DNA from: Baffinella frigidus
Taxonomy: Eukaryota > Cryptophyceae > Cryptomonadales > Baffinellaceae
Direction of reading: 5' to 3'
DNA: 11,216 nt
NCBI GenBank assembly: GCA_026770585.1
Contig: MU646396.1
Span: 489,295-500,510, forward strand
Under the pieces are notes generated by a model. It was given only the letters and a program-made list of their open reading frames with translations. It had not been told where the DNA came from and did no database searches. Positions 6,048 through 11,216 of this stretch are shown one piece after another. A program made the position numbers and the translations under genes. Position 1 is the first letter of the stretch, and each line of letters begins with the position of its first letter.

Positions 6048-6570
6048 ACAGGTTTGTACCACTACAATATTTTCCGACTGTTTTGTACCAGGAATCTTAA
6101 GTTGCCAAATATATCCTGGGATCCACTTTGACCGCTACGGGGCACGTCCCTGCCCGGAAATCCAGGGAGGGACGTGACAGTTTGCTGACTTTTGGGCAAG
6201 AATCCAATGATTCACTTATGTACATTGGATGGTTCCTCGCATAATAGCGTTCCGACTGGATATGGTTCCCCTGAAACGATAGAAAGAGAGGTTGGCCAAG
6301 CAGACCAAAACTTGTCGTCGATCCCCAGATTTTTTGCCAAAAGTTGATTTTTTGCGTTCTTTTTCCTCCGGACGGGCCCGCCGCATGTACCAAAATATTT
6401 TTAAGACCTGTTTTTCGAGGTGTTCCCGGAAGACCCCCCAAAAGTTAAAAGACACTTTTGAGGACGAACAAAAGTGCCGCAAACTTCAAAAAGAGGCACT
6501 TTTGTGGACTAACTTTCAATTCTGTTTCACGAATTTGGCTACGAAGGGATTTTCGGGCGCTGAGAGCCCG
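6048..6570. other. Non-coding segment with hairpins
   Basis: Two clear stem-loops: CACGTCCCT (6143) with AGGGACGTG (6168), and CAAAAGTGCC (6469-6478) with GGCACTTTTG (6495-6504). TTTGTACCAGGAATCTT near 6083 mirrors GGAATTCCTGGTACAAA near 5780 in the foldback element. A 131-codon open frame here runs into the LTR and is not convincing. Confidence 0.45.
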
Positions 6571-6614
6571 ACATGTGGGGAAAGGGTGTGGAAAACGAGA
6601 TTCGGGGGGAGGTT

Positions 6615-6618
6615 GAGT
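6615..6618. other. Target-site duplication, left copy
   Basis: GAGT directly before the LTR start. The same four bases follow the right LTR at 7760-7763. The related empty site at 5470-5539 aligns without gaps when one copy is kept. Confidence 0.8.
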
Positions 6619-6750
6619 TGTGAGTACCGGGTCCTGGACGGGCCCGCCTCGGGTAAAAGGGCTCCAAGGGAGAGCGCCTATAAGTAGTTGTAAGGAATCC
6701 TGTCAGTGAATCATCAGAGAACGGAGAGCTTCGCGCGGCATGCCTTCACA
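6619..6750. repeat. Left LTR (132 bp)
   Basis: Identical base for base to 7628-7759. It contains CCTATAAGTAG at 6677-6687, a plausible TATA box, roughly in the middle as in many LTR promoters. It also carries GACGGGCCCGCCTCGGG at 6637-6653, nearly the reverse complement of the sequence just right of the element. Confidence 0.9.
6679..6684 (+). promoter_or_regulatory. Putative TATA box in left LTR
   Basis: TATAAG in a GC-rich context, 67 nt from the LTR end. The frame at 6822 lies about 140 nt downstream, which would suit an LTR-driven transcript. Confidence 0.4.
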
Positions 6751-6821
6751 GGTTATGGCCCTGTGCTCGCTCCCGCTCTGCGTGCTTCGCTAGCATCACC
6801 GGCCGCGAGGGCCGCGGCAAC

Positions 6822-7268
6822 ATGTCGCCAGCGCCACCGCTGCGCGGCCACATCAACATCAACCAAGAAATCCGTAAGTTCCAGCGAGCGCAGATGGGCG
6901 ACCAGCTCAGCGCTCCGACGCCCGCCAGCGGCGGCATGGGAGCTGTCCCGGGCGGCACGTTCCTCCTCAACGGCGTGGCGATCTCCTGGAAGAGCAAGAA
7001 GCAGCCATACATGAGCCCGGCTGCCAACATCGACAAGAAATGCGAGACGGCCCATGGCGCCGCAGTGAAGACGCCCCATGGCGCCGCAGTGAAGACGCCC
7101 CATGGCGCCGCAGTGAAGACGGCCCACGGCGCCGCAGTCAAGACGGCCGACGGCGCCACATCAGACGACTCCCTCCAGGAGGGATCGATCGACATCAAGA
7201 ATTTCACGAACATCAACAACATGATCAAGACGGCCGCCGGCGCCGCACCAGGCCTCACCGCGGGCTAA
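6822..7268 (+). CDS. Internal ORF of the LTR element with HGAAVKT repeats, unknown protein
   Basis: 148 residues from ATG (context CAACATGT) to TAA. Residues 46-62 include FLLNGVAISWKSKKQP, which resembles the strand opening the RNase H domain of Ty1/copia polyproteins. The aspartate before it and the EAEY motif after it are absent, so it would be a relic, not an enzyme. Residues 76-115 are an 8-residue tandem repeat, T-A/P-H-G-A-A-V-K, four full copies plus a decayed fifth, with an echo TAAGAAPG near residue 136. NIN motifs occur at both ends. No signal peptide or membrane segment is seen. After the stop, a second frame stays open to 7438, hinting at a frameshift. Function unknown; it may be a non-coding remnant. 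Confidence 0.5.
   Translation: MSPAPPLRGHININQEIRKFQRAQMGDQLSAPTPASGGMGAVPGGTFLLNGVAISWKSKKQPYMSPAANIDKKCETAHGAAVKTPHGAAVKTPHGAAVKTAHGAAVKTADGATSDDSLQEGSIDIKNFTNINNMIKTAAGAAPGLTAG
7047..7160 (+). repeat. 24-bp tandem repeat inside the LTR element ORF
   Basis: Units start at 7047, 7071, 7095 and 7119, with a partial fifth at 7143. The core is CATGGCGCCGCAGTGAAG. The unit length is a multiple of three, so the frame is kept. Middle units are identical and outer ones diverged. Confidence 0.92.
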
Positions 7269-7516
7269 GTACACCAACATCGGCCACGCTTCGCAGCGAA
7301 GCGTCGGCATCATCGGCAACACATCGACTTCGTTCGGCCTGCTCCGGCGCGACGACCACCAATCCAGCCTCAAGCATCGGCATCAACAAGATCTACATGT
7401 AGATTTCCTCAGTAAGAGGGTTAAGCACGGCACCGTAGACTAATGAGAGTCTAGAGCGTGTTCGCGTGCGAGACCAAGAGGGAGCCTAGAATTTTGAATC
7501 TTGCTCGCATGCCAGA

Positions 7517-7583
7517 GCAAGGGGGTGCGCACCTAACTTGGAATAGCAAGGGGGTGCGCCACTTGCCAAAGCAAGGGGGTGCG
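7517..7583. repeat. Three copies of GCAAGGGGGTGCG near the right LTR
   Basis: Copies begin at about 7517, 7546 and 7571, spaced 29 and 25 nt apart, in the internal region just before the right LTR. A role in priming or packaging is only a guess. Confidence 0.85.
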
Positions 7584-7627
7584 GACTACATGGCCCGCTC
7601 GCGCAAGGTTGCGCGATCGAGGGTGTG

Positions 7628-7759
7628 TGTGAGTACCGGGTCCTGGACGGGCCCGCCTCGGGTAAAAGGGCTCCAAGGGAGAGCGCCTATAAGTAGTTGT
7701 AAGGAATCCTGTCAGTGAATCATCAGAGAACGGAGAGCTTCGCGCGGCATGCCTTCACA
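7628..7759. repeat. Right LTR (132 bp)
   Basis: Identical to the left LTR, starting TGTGAGTACC and ending GCCTTCACA. It is followed by GAGT at 7760-7763, the right copy of the target duplication. Confidence 0.9.
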
Positions 7760-7785
7760 GAGTCCCGAGGCGGGCCGTCGGCACT

Positions 7786-7890
7786 CAGCTCCCAACATGG
7801 TCGGACACCGGAACTTGTTCTGTAGAAAGGCCGTGCTTCCTTTCGGATCACATCCAGGCCCCCCTGTACAGAGGATCGCGGCAGAACCGG
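7786..7890. repeat. Dispersed repeat family A, copy 3
   Basis: CCCAACATGG, TAGAAAGG, TTTCGGATCACATC and TACAGAGGATCG match the second half of 4846-4970 in order and at similar spacing. Confidence 0.75.
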
Positions 7891-8206
7891 CTAAAGGGTA
7901 TCCTCAAACGGGCGCTGAGGTAATCCAGAGGATCTTGCTCGCACGCACACCAGGATAAAGCAAGTCGGCTGAAGGCCCATGGTATCCCATGGTTAAGCTC
8001 ACAGGAGCTCCAACCACGGATACCTCAGATGTCAAGCCAAACGCATGTAGAGGTTTCCCCCAATGTACGGGAGTCAGCGAGCGAGAGAGTGAGAGAGGTG
8101 GATGTGTAAGGGTTTCCCCCAGGTTGTACATAATGAAGCTGTGCAAAGCTTGCATGTCCCCACTTTACACTGATGCGACAATTAACTAGTCGCCGTATGT
8201 TCCTCT

Positions 8207-8275
8207 CTGCAGGGAGGCAGGGGTGACACGCGTGCTGCAGGGAGGGAGGGGGTAACGCGTGCTGCAAGGGGGGAG
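8207..8275. repeat. Short tandem repeat (about 26 bp unit)
   Basis: ACGCGTGCTGCA followed by G-rich sequence occurs twice (about 8227 and 8254), with a partial CTGCAGGGAGG at 8208. Confidence 0.7.
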
Positions 8276-8400
8276 TGGCTGTCCTTCACACAGTGGGGGG
8301 AGGGTGCGTGTGGGCGAACTCTAAGGTGTACGTTGTGTGTTAGTGTGCAATTATCTGTGGAGACGGTCATCAGAACCTTGTCAAGTGAGGGATCAAGCCT

Positions 8401-8593
8401 AATATCTGCGATATTTTGACATCGTTGGGTTCAGCGATCCTTACCCTCATCCAACGGTCGTTGGACTATGGTAAGGGTGCGTGTACCCCACTTAGTCCTC
8501 CTGCAATAGGAGGTAGTTCCGACTTCAGGTCCCACTCAGACCACACTGCAAGGGCCCTAGGACCTGCCTAGGGCTTCCATGGGCGATTCGCCC
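8401..8593. other. Cluster of five short hairpins
   Basis: AATATC-TGC-GATATT (8401-8415); an 18-nt stem pairing 15 of 18 bases (8439-8456 with 8459-8476, CCTTACC...GGTAAGG); CCTCCT-GCAAT-AGGAGG (8497-8513); GCCCTAGG-ACCTG-CCTAGGGC (8554-8574); GGGCGA-T-TCGCCC (8581-8593). No known RNA family is recognised. Confidence 0.6.
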
Positions 8594-8680
8594 GTTGGGC
8601 ACTCAAGGGATAGCCCAGATACCCCTGCATCTATGTAGACATTCACCACAGGCTCCCACTCTGGAACAGTGATTTGCGTG

Positions 8681-8801
8681 TACATGGGTACCTCGCTCAT
8701 AAAAAAACGACTATTCCCCTATGACCTCCTTAGAGCCATAGCCATGGGCCTGCTGCGGGGTCCTAGGGGGGCGCGGTTTCTTATGAGCGAGGTTACATGT
8801 A
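8681..8801. mobile_element. MITE-like element, second full copy (121 bp)
   Basis: TACATGGGTACCTCGCTCAT at the left pairs with the right end, whose reverse complement reads TACATGTAACCTCGCTCATA. The inner parts CCCCTATGACC and GGTCCTAGGGG also pair. It shares arm sequences and a similar centre with 4166-4296. Confidence 0.8.
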
Positions 8802-9440
8802 CCTTGTACTGTTTCATCTCTTCATAGAATTTCCATGTGTTCGTTGTGGGATCCCTGTGAGCCTCGTTTGGCAGTCCAGCGTGCGAGGCGAGGTTGCGCA
8901 AGCATGCGAGATGCCTCAGTACAAACTTTTGACACGCGCGCACATGACCCACCTCCTGTCACGCAATCTGACGCAAGCGTACAGCGTGGGTGTTCCTCAG
9001 TACTGCGCCGTTTCTCGAAAATATGATCCACCTCGTCGTAGGAACCTACAGCATGCCGATGCCTATGGACCTACATGTAGGACCACTACGGGCGGTGTGA
9101 GACCTTGAGGAACCCCTGTACGGGCGCTGGCGGCAAGATTCAAGTCTGGAGAGCCCGGGCCGAGAGACGTTCACCGCCTCGAAAAAGCAAGCTCACTGGT
9201 TGACATCTGAGTTTGCCTTTTCAAAACCGAGTTCGCTTTTTCGTAAACTGGTGTTCAAACTTGCGGCACGCAGATCACCCACCCCCTGCCATGGAATCAT
9301 GCACGTGTATGTGTTGCTCGGTACTACGCCGAAAACTTGCTTTCCCTCTGTACTAATACATCTCCAACATCTCCAGAACGCGCACACGGGTCTACATAAA
9401 TAACCCAAAGTCACTCCGCGCTCTCCAAAAGTCACTGCGG
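8802..9440. other. Unassigned segment with a dispersed-repeat copy
   Basis: Diverged internal repeats include GCCTCAGTACAAACTTT (8910) and TTCCTCAGTACTGCGCCG (8993), each after a TGCG/GCGT-rich stretch, with GGTACTACGCCGAAAACTT (9320) similar again. Dispersed repeat family B copy 2 is at 9351-9404. Open frames here have no domain or splice support. Confidence 0.45.
9351..9404. repeat. Dispersed repeat family B, copy 2
   Basis: TACTAATACATCTCC, ACATCTCCAGAACGC and CTACATAAATAAC match 3831-3916 but without the roughly 30-nt middle segment of that copy. Confidence 0.75.
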
Positions 9441-9450
9441 GGAATCGGTG

Positions 9451-9504
9451 TGTCTTACACTGGCGTGTGTGTGTGTGTGTGCGTGTGTGCGTGTATGTGT
9501 CTTA
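9451..9504. repeat. GT microsatellite with GTGTCTTAC flanks
   Basis: A (GT)n run from about 9464 flanked by TGTGTCTTACACTGGC (9449) and GTGTCTTACCCTG (9497). The flanks resemble, on the opposite strand, the GTGTCTAACACT minisatellite at 10890-11030. Confidence 0.85.
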
Positions 9505-9620
9505 CCCTGCCGGGACCACCTAGCCCACCCGGACCAACTATTTTGGCTCCACCTCAACAGGCCCCTGCCCCCCGGTCGACTCCCCACGCCGGGCAAGTCA
9601 ACTTGACAACTTACATACAT

Positions 9621-9696
9621 TTAAAATTTGTCGGGGTAGGTCGACTTGTTGGCAAGCTCCTTGGCCTTGATTTCCGCCTTCTTTGCCGCGTAGGCG
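9621..9696 (-). CDS. Minus-strand gene, terminal exon
   Basis: The acceptor is GATCAG (AG at 9698-9697). One base completes an alanine codon, then 24 codons (AYAAKKAEIKAKELANKSTY, PDKF) and TAA at 9623-9621. Third positions are G/C in nearly all codons until the last two. The intron before it is CCCTAAA repeat on the sense strand almost to the acceptor. Confidence 0.65.
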
Positions 9697-10877
9697 CTGA
9701 TCCACGGGGTTTAGGGTTTAGGGTTTAGGGTTTAGGGTTTAGGGTTTAGGGTTTAGAGTTACAGTTTAGGGTTCTGGGTTTTGGGTTTAGGGTATGGGGT
9801 GTAGGGGTTCGGGGGCTCACTCGAAGGTCGCCTGGGACGCGCCGGGGAGGGGGGTGCCCCATTCGTTGACCTGCATCGAGTCCTCCCACTGCGCAAAAAA
9901 GACTTCTTCGTTAACAATTCATCTTTCATCAGTAATCTATCAATACGATTTTTGATTTGAATTCTTAATATTGACGTATGAGCGTCGAGTCCTCCCACGG
10001 CGCACGGGACAGTTATGTTAATGATTAATATTGAGTCCTTTATTAATATTGTATCGTATGCCATTAATTTATCAATGCGGATAAATATTGATTTGTTGGT
10101 GTTGGTGTATTAAATGCTACAGGGTTCAGGGATTAGGGTTTACGTTGAGGGTTCAGGGCTTAGGATTCAGGGGCCAGGACTTATTGTATAGGGTCTCTGG
10201 GTTCCCGCAGATGGCGACTCTCTTCTCTGGTTCAGGAGTTTCGGGTGTAAGGTTTGACTAGGGAGGGACTCTTCACGTGAGGAAATCTTTACCTTCCATT
10301 ATCTGATAATGTCTCCGGGAATCGTGTTTCGGTTGGGTTTAGTTTAGAGTTTATGATTTATGGTGGGTTTAATCAGAACCCCCCTATAAACTATAAAACC
10401 GTTTTATGGTTTATAGGGGGGTTCTGATTTAGAGTTCCGGGTTTATGGTTTATGGTTTATGGTTTATGGTTTCGGGGGGTTGATGGTCTCGTGTTTCAAA
10501 CGGCAAGCACCTCGGGGGTCATGATGTTATTGAGCATGCCCTCCATGGTTTATGGTTGACGGTCCAAATTTTCGGGCGATTTTGATTAGTGTCAGGCTGT
10601 AGAGGGGTACTTTGGGGATCATGATGTCTTGAGCATGCGAGCAGGTTTCGGGTTTCGGGTTTCGGATTTTTAAAACATTTTATAAGGTTTACACAGAGTG
10701 TATAAGAAGGTACAAAACATTTAGCAGGTATAAACGTTGTTTTAGAAGGTATATAAACATTTTACACGGTTGGGGGCGGACCTCGGGGATCATGATGTTC
10801 TTGAGCATGCCCTCTCCGAAGAGGAGGTTCATCCCCGGGAAGTTGTACTCCTCCCGCGCCTCCGGGAGGCCCCTCCC
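9621..10877 (-). CDS. Unrecognised protein, three 3' exons on the minus strand
   Basis: Exons at 10877-10782, 9888-9839 and 9696-9621 join with GT-AG boundaries and matching phases (0, then 2) and end in TAA. Visible peptide pieces are LPEAREEYNFPGMNLLFGEG, MLKNIMIPE, WEDSMQVNEWGTPLPGA and AYAAKKAEIKAKELANKSTY with a final PDKF. Codons are strongly GC-ending, unlike the surroundings. The end is Ala/Lys/Glu-rich and probably helical; no membrane segment is seen in these parts. Upstream exons would lie right of 10890 or beyond the window. If the intron at 9838 is not removed, the middle exon instead reads on to TGA at 9817 (ending GASQATFE). I do not recognise the family. Introns carry telomere-like repeats and scraps of the same exons. 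Confidence 0.6.
9697..9838 (-). other. Short intron made largely of CCCTAAA repeat
   Basis: 142 nt, GT at 9838-9837 and AG at 9698-9697 on the minus strand. Nearly perfect CCCTAAA units fill 9757-9708 and variants fill up to about 9810. It is the clearest case here of a telomere-like array forming most of an intron. It contains an in-frame TGA at 9819-9817 if retained. Confidence 0.6.
9708..9805. repeat. TTTAGGG tract, nearly perfect
   Basis: About seven exact TTTAGGG units from 9709 to 9757, then degenerate units to about 9805. G-rich on the + strand, therefore CCCTAAA in the sense of the minus-strand gene. Confidence 0.95.
9839..9888 (-). CDS. Minus-strand gene, penultimate exon
   Basis: A strong acceptor, TTTTTTGCGCAG, precedes TGG at 9888. 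It encodes WEDSMQVNEWGTPLPG plus two bases, then GC|GTCCCAG as donor. The first 15 nt are repeated at about 9987-10001. Without splicing, the frame continues 7 codons to TGA at 9817. Confidence 0.6.
9987..10004 (-). pseudogene. Scrap of the penultimate exon start
   Basis: On the minus strand GCGCCGTGGGAGGACTCGA parallels GCGCAGTGGGAGGACTCGA at 9893-9875. The acceptor AG has become CG, so it should not be used for splicing. Confidence 0.6.
10120..10490. repeat. Degenerate TTTAGGG and TTTATGG units
   Basis: Patchy telomere-like units near 10120-10195 and 10335-10480. The last part is a uniform TTTATGG variant (about four exact units at 10441-10470), implying amplification of one mutated unit. 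Confidence 0.75.
10371..10429. repeat. 59-bp near-perfect palindrome
   Basis: The left arm 10371-10399 (AATCAGAACCCCCCTATA...) and right arm 10401-10429 are reverse complements with one difference, around a single central C. The one mismatch would be a G-U pair in the + strand RNA. Telomere-like sequence lies on both sides. Confidence 0.93.
10510..10543 (-). pseudogene. Scrap of the minus-strand exon end (copy 1)
   Basis: On the minus strand it reads EGMLNNIMTPE followed by GT, parallel to EGMLKNIMIPE|GT at the real exon. The donor GT is kept and no acceptor precedes it. Confidence 0.7.
10607..10640 (-). pseudogene. Scrap of the minus-strand exon end (copy 2)
   Basis: ATGCTCAAGACATCATGATC parallels the real exon but lacks one base, so the frame breaks. 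It ends CCCAAA|GTACC, again with GT at the exon-end position. Confidence 0.7.
10782..10877 (-). CDS. Minus-strand gene, antepenultimate exon
   Basis: The acceptor is CACGGCAG (AG at 10879-10878) and the donor CCCGAG|GTCCGC at 10781. It encodes 32 codons without a stop, in phase 0 at the 3' end; the start phase is inferred. Peptide: GRGLPEAREEYNFPGMNLLF, then GEGMLKNIMIPE. The 3' end has two decayed copies in the following intron. Confidence 0.6.
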
Positions 10878-10889
10878 CTGCCGTGTTGG

Positions 10890-11216
10890 TCACGTCTCAG
10901 ACACAGAGAGGACAGTGCTAGACACACCCACGCGAGTGTTAGACACACACGCGGCCGCGTACCCACGGACGTGCCACACGGACTTGGCGGAAACACACAC
11001 GACAGTGTTGGACACAGAACCAAAGTGTCAGAAACACCTAATTGCGTCGGGAGAGCTAGGCTAGTTGCGTTGGGTGGGGGAGGGGGAGACAAACAGCTTG
11101 GGTTGGGAGTGCGAGGGGCATCTAACCTAGTTGCTTCGGGAGTGGGCAGGGAAGGCTAACTGCTTGCGTCGGGAGATGGGAGGGAAAGAGGTACCTTGCC
11201 GTGTGTGTGGGGGGGG
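10890..11216. repeat. Minisatellite-like right end
   Basis: 10890-11035 contains five diverged units around GACAGTGTTAGACACAC. 11036-11200 contains about five diverged units around CTAACCTAGTTGCGTCGGGAG followed by G-rich spacer. The bases end in a G run at the window edge. No exon was found; it may be an upstream intron of the minus-strand gene. Confidence 0.7.

Larger units (their letters stand above)
6619..7759. mobile_element. Compact LTR retrotransposon (TRIM-like), 1141 bp
   Basis: Two identical 132-bp direct repeats begin TGTGA and end TCACA, the expected LTR inverted termini, and enclose 877 bp. GAGT flanks both sides. A full-length autonomous element encodes gag, protease, integrase, RT and RNase H; there is no room for these here, so the element must be moved by others. 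The internal part has one 148-codon frame with a tandem repeat. Identical LTRs imply recent insertion or recent gene conversion. The primer-binding site is unclear: TGGCCCTGTGCTCG starts 5 nt inside the left LTR, but I cannot match it to a tRNA. The polypurine tract before the right LTR is weak (GAGGGTG). Confidence 0.85.
7764..8396. other. Repeat-rich non-coding segment
   Basis: Begins with the right half of the LTR insertion target (CCCGAGGCGGGCCGTC), then dispersed repeat family A copy 3 (7786-7890). CCCATGGTATCCCATGG lies at 7976. A short tandem repeat built on ACGCGTGCTGCA-GG lies at about 8207-8275. No gene recognised. Confidence 0.5.
9889..10781 (-). other. Long intron with AT-rich repeats, exon scraps and a hairpin
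   Basis: 893 nt. It contains AT-rich sequence with repeated TTAATATTG (about 9965-10090), a scrap of the next exon (9987-10004), degenerate TTTAGGG and TTTATGG units (10120-10480), a 59-bp palindrome (10371-10429), two scraps of the preceding exon end (10510-10543, 10607-10640), and AT-rich ATAAACATTTTACAC-type repeats (10670-10770). Confidence 0.55.

Noticed and set aside
6292-6687. 131-codon plus-strand open frame
   Set aside because: It runs across the border of the LTR element, so its end is part of a later insertion; the composition is unremarkable.
6746-7258. 170-codon minus-strand frame in the LTR element (repeats of FTAAPWG type)
   Set aside because: It is the complement of the 24-bp tandem repeat. 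The plus-strand frame has the LTR promoter orientation and the better start.
8426-8445. GGTTCAGCGATCC as a tRNA/SINE B box
   Set aside because: Spacing is wrong for a B box, there is no A box upstream and no cloverleaf can be drawn.
9450-9728. Proline-rich plus-strand frame after the GT microsatellite
   Set aside because: It is antisense to the terminal exon of the minus-strand gene, and its start comes from a GT run.
10200-10260. CCCGCAG|ATGGCGACTCTCTTC as a plus-strand exon start
   Set aside because: Stops after 16 codons, has no downstream partner and lies in the intron of the minus-strand gene.

Overview
The window is nuclear DNA from a eukaryote, probably an alga or other protist with plant-type TTTAGGG telomere repeats. 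The evidence is split genes with spliceosomal introns, long perfect and degenerate CCCTAAA/TTTAGGG tracts, CT/GA microsatellites, and several transposon families. Four of five acceptors in the best gene read AG|G. That is compatible with dinoflagellate-like splicing but proves nothing, so I do not name a genus.

Most long open frames here are chance frames through repeats. The real coding signal is in short exons of 50-120 nt. On the + strand, 506-3111 carries five exons that splice in matching phase into the C-terminal two thirds of a protein-L-isoaspartate O-methyltransferase (PIMT/PCMT). On the - strand, 10877-9621 carries three exons, again in matching phase, of a protein I do not recognise. 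A further exon-like segment lies at 3578-3637. The introns are packed with telomere-like repeats. In most cases a CCCTAAA- or CCTGAA-type stretch on the sense strand lies just before the 3' splice site. Near the real exons are decayed partial copies of the same exons that often keep one splice site.

Layout: 1-205 telomere-type array (chromosome end or intron, not decidable here); 206-505 unassigned; 506-3111 PIMT exons with repeat-filled introns; 3085-3580 GA microsatellite and degenerate repeats; 3578-4070 a short exon-like segment and GC-rich repeats; 3946-4296 one partial and one full copy of a small inverted-repeat element; 4333-4745 two telomere-like blocks meeting head to head; 4760-5685 dispersed repeats; 5686-6047 a foldback element; 6619-7759 a compact LTR element with identical LTRs, a 4-bp target duplication and a related empty site at 5470-5539; 7760-8680 repeats and a hairpin cluster; 8681-8801 a third copy of the inverted-repeat element; 8802-9620 repeats; 9621-10877 the - strand gene, with an intronic 59-bp near-perfect palindrome; 10890-11216 minisatellites.

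No rRNA, tRNA, CRISPR array or bacterial-type operon was seen. The most notable theme is how closely telomere-like repeats, splice sites and duplicated exon scraps are interwoven.
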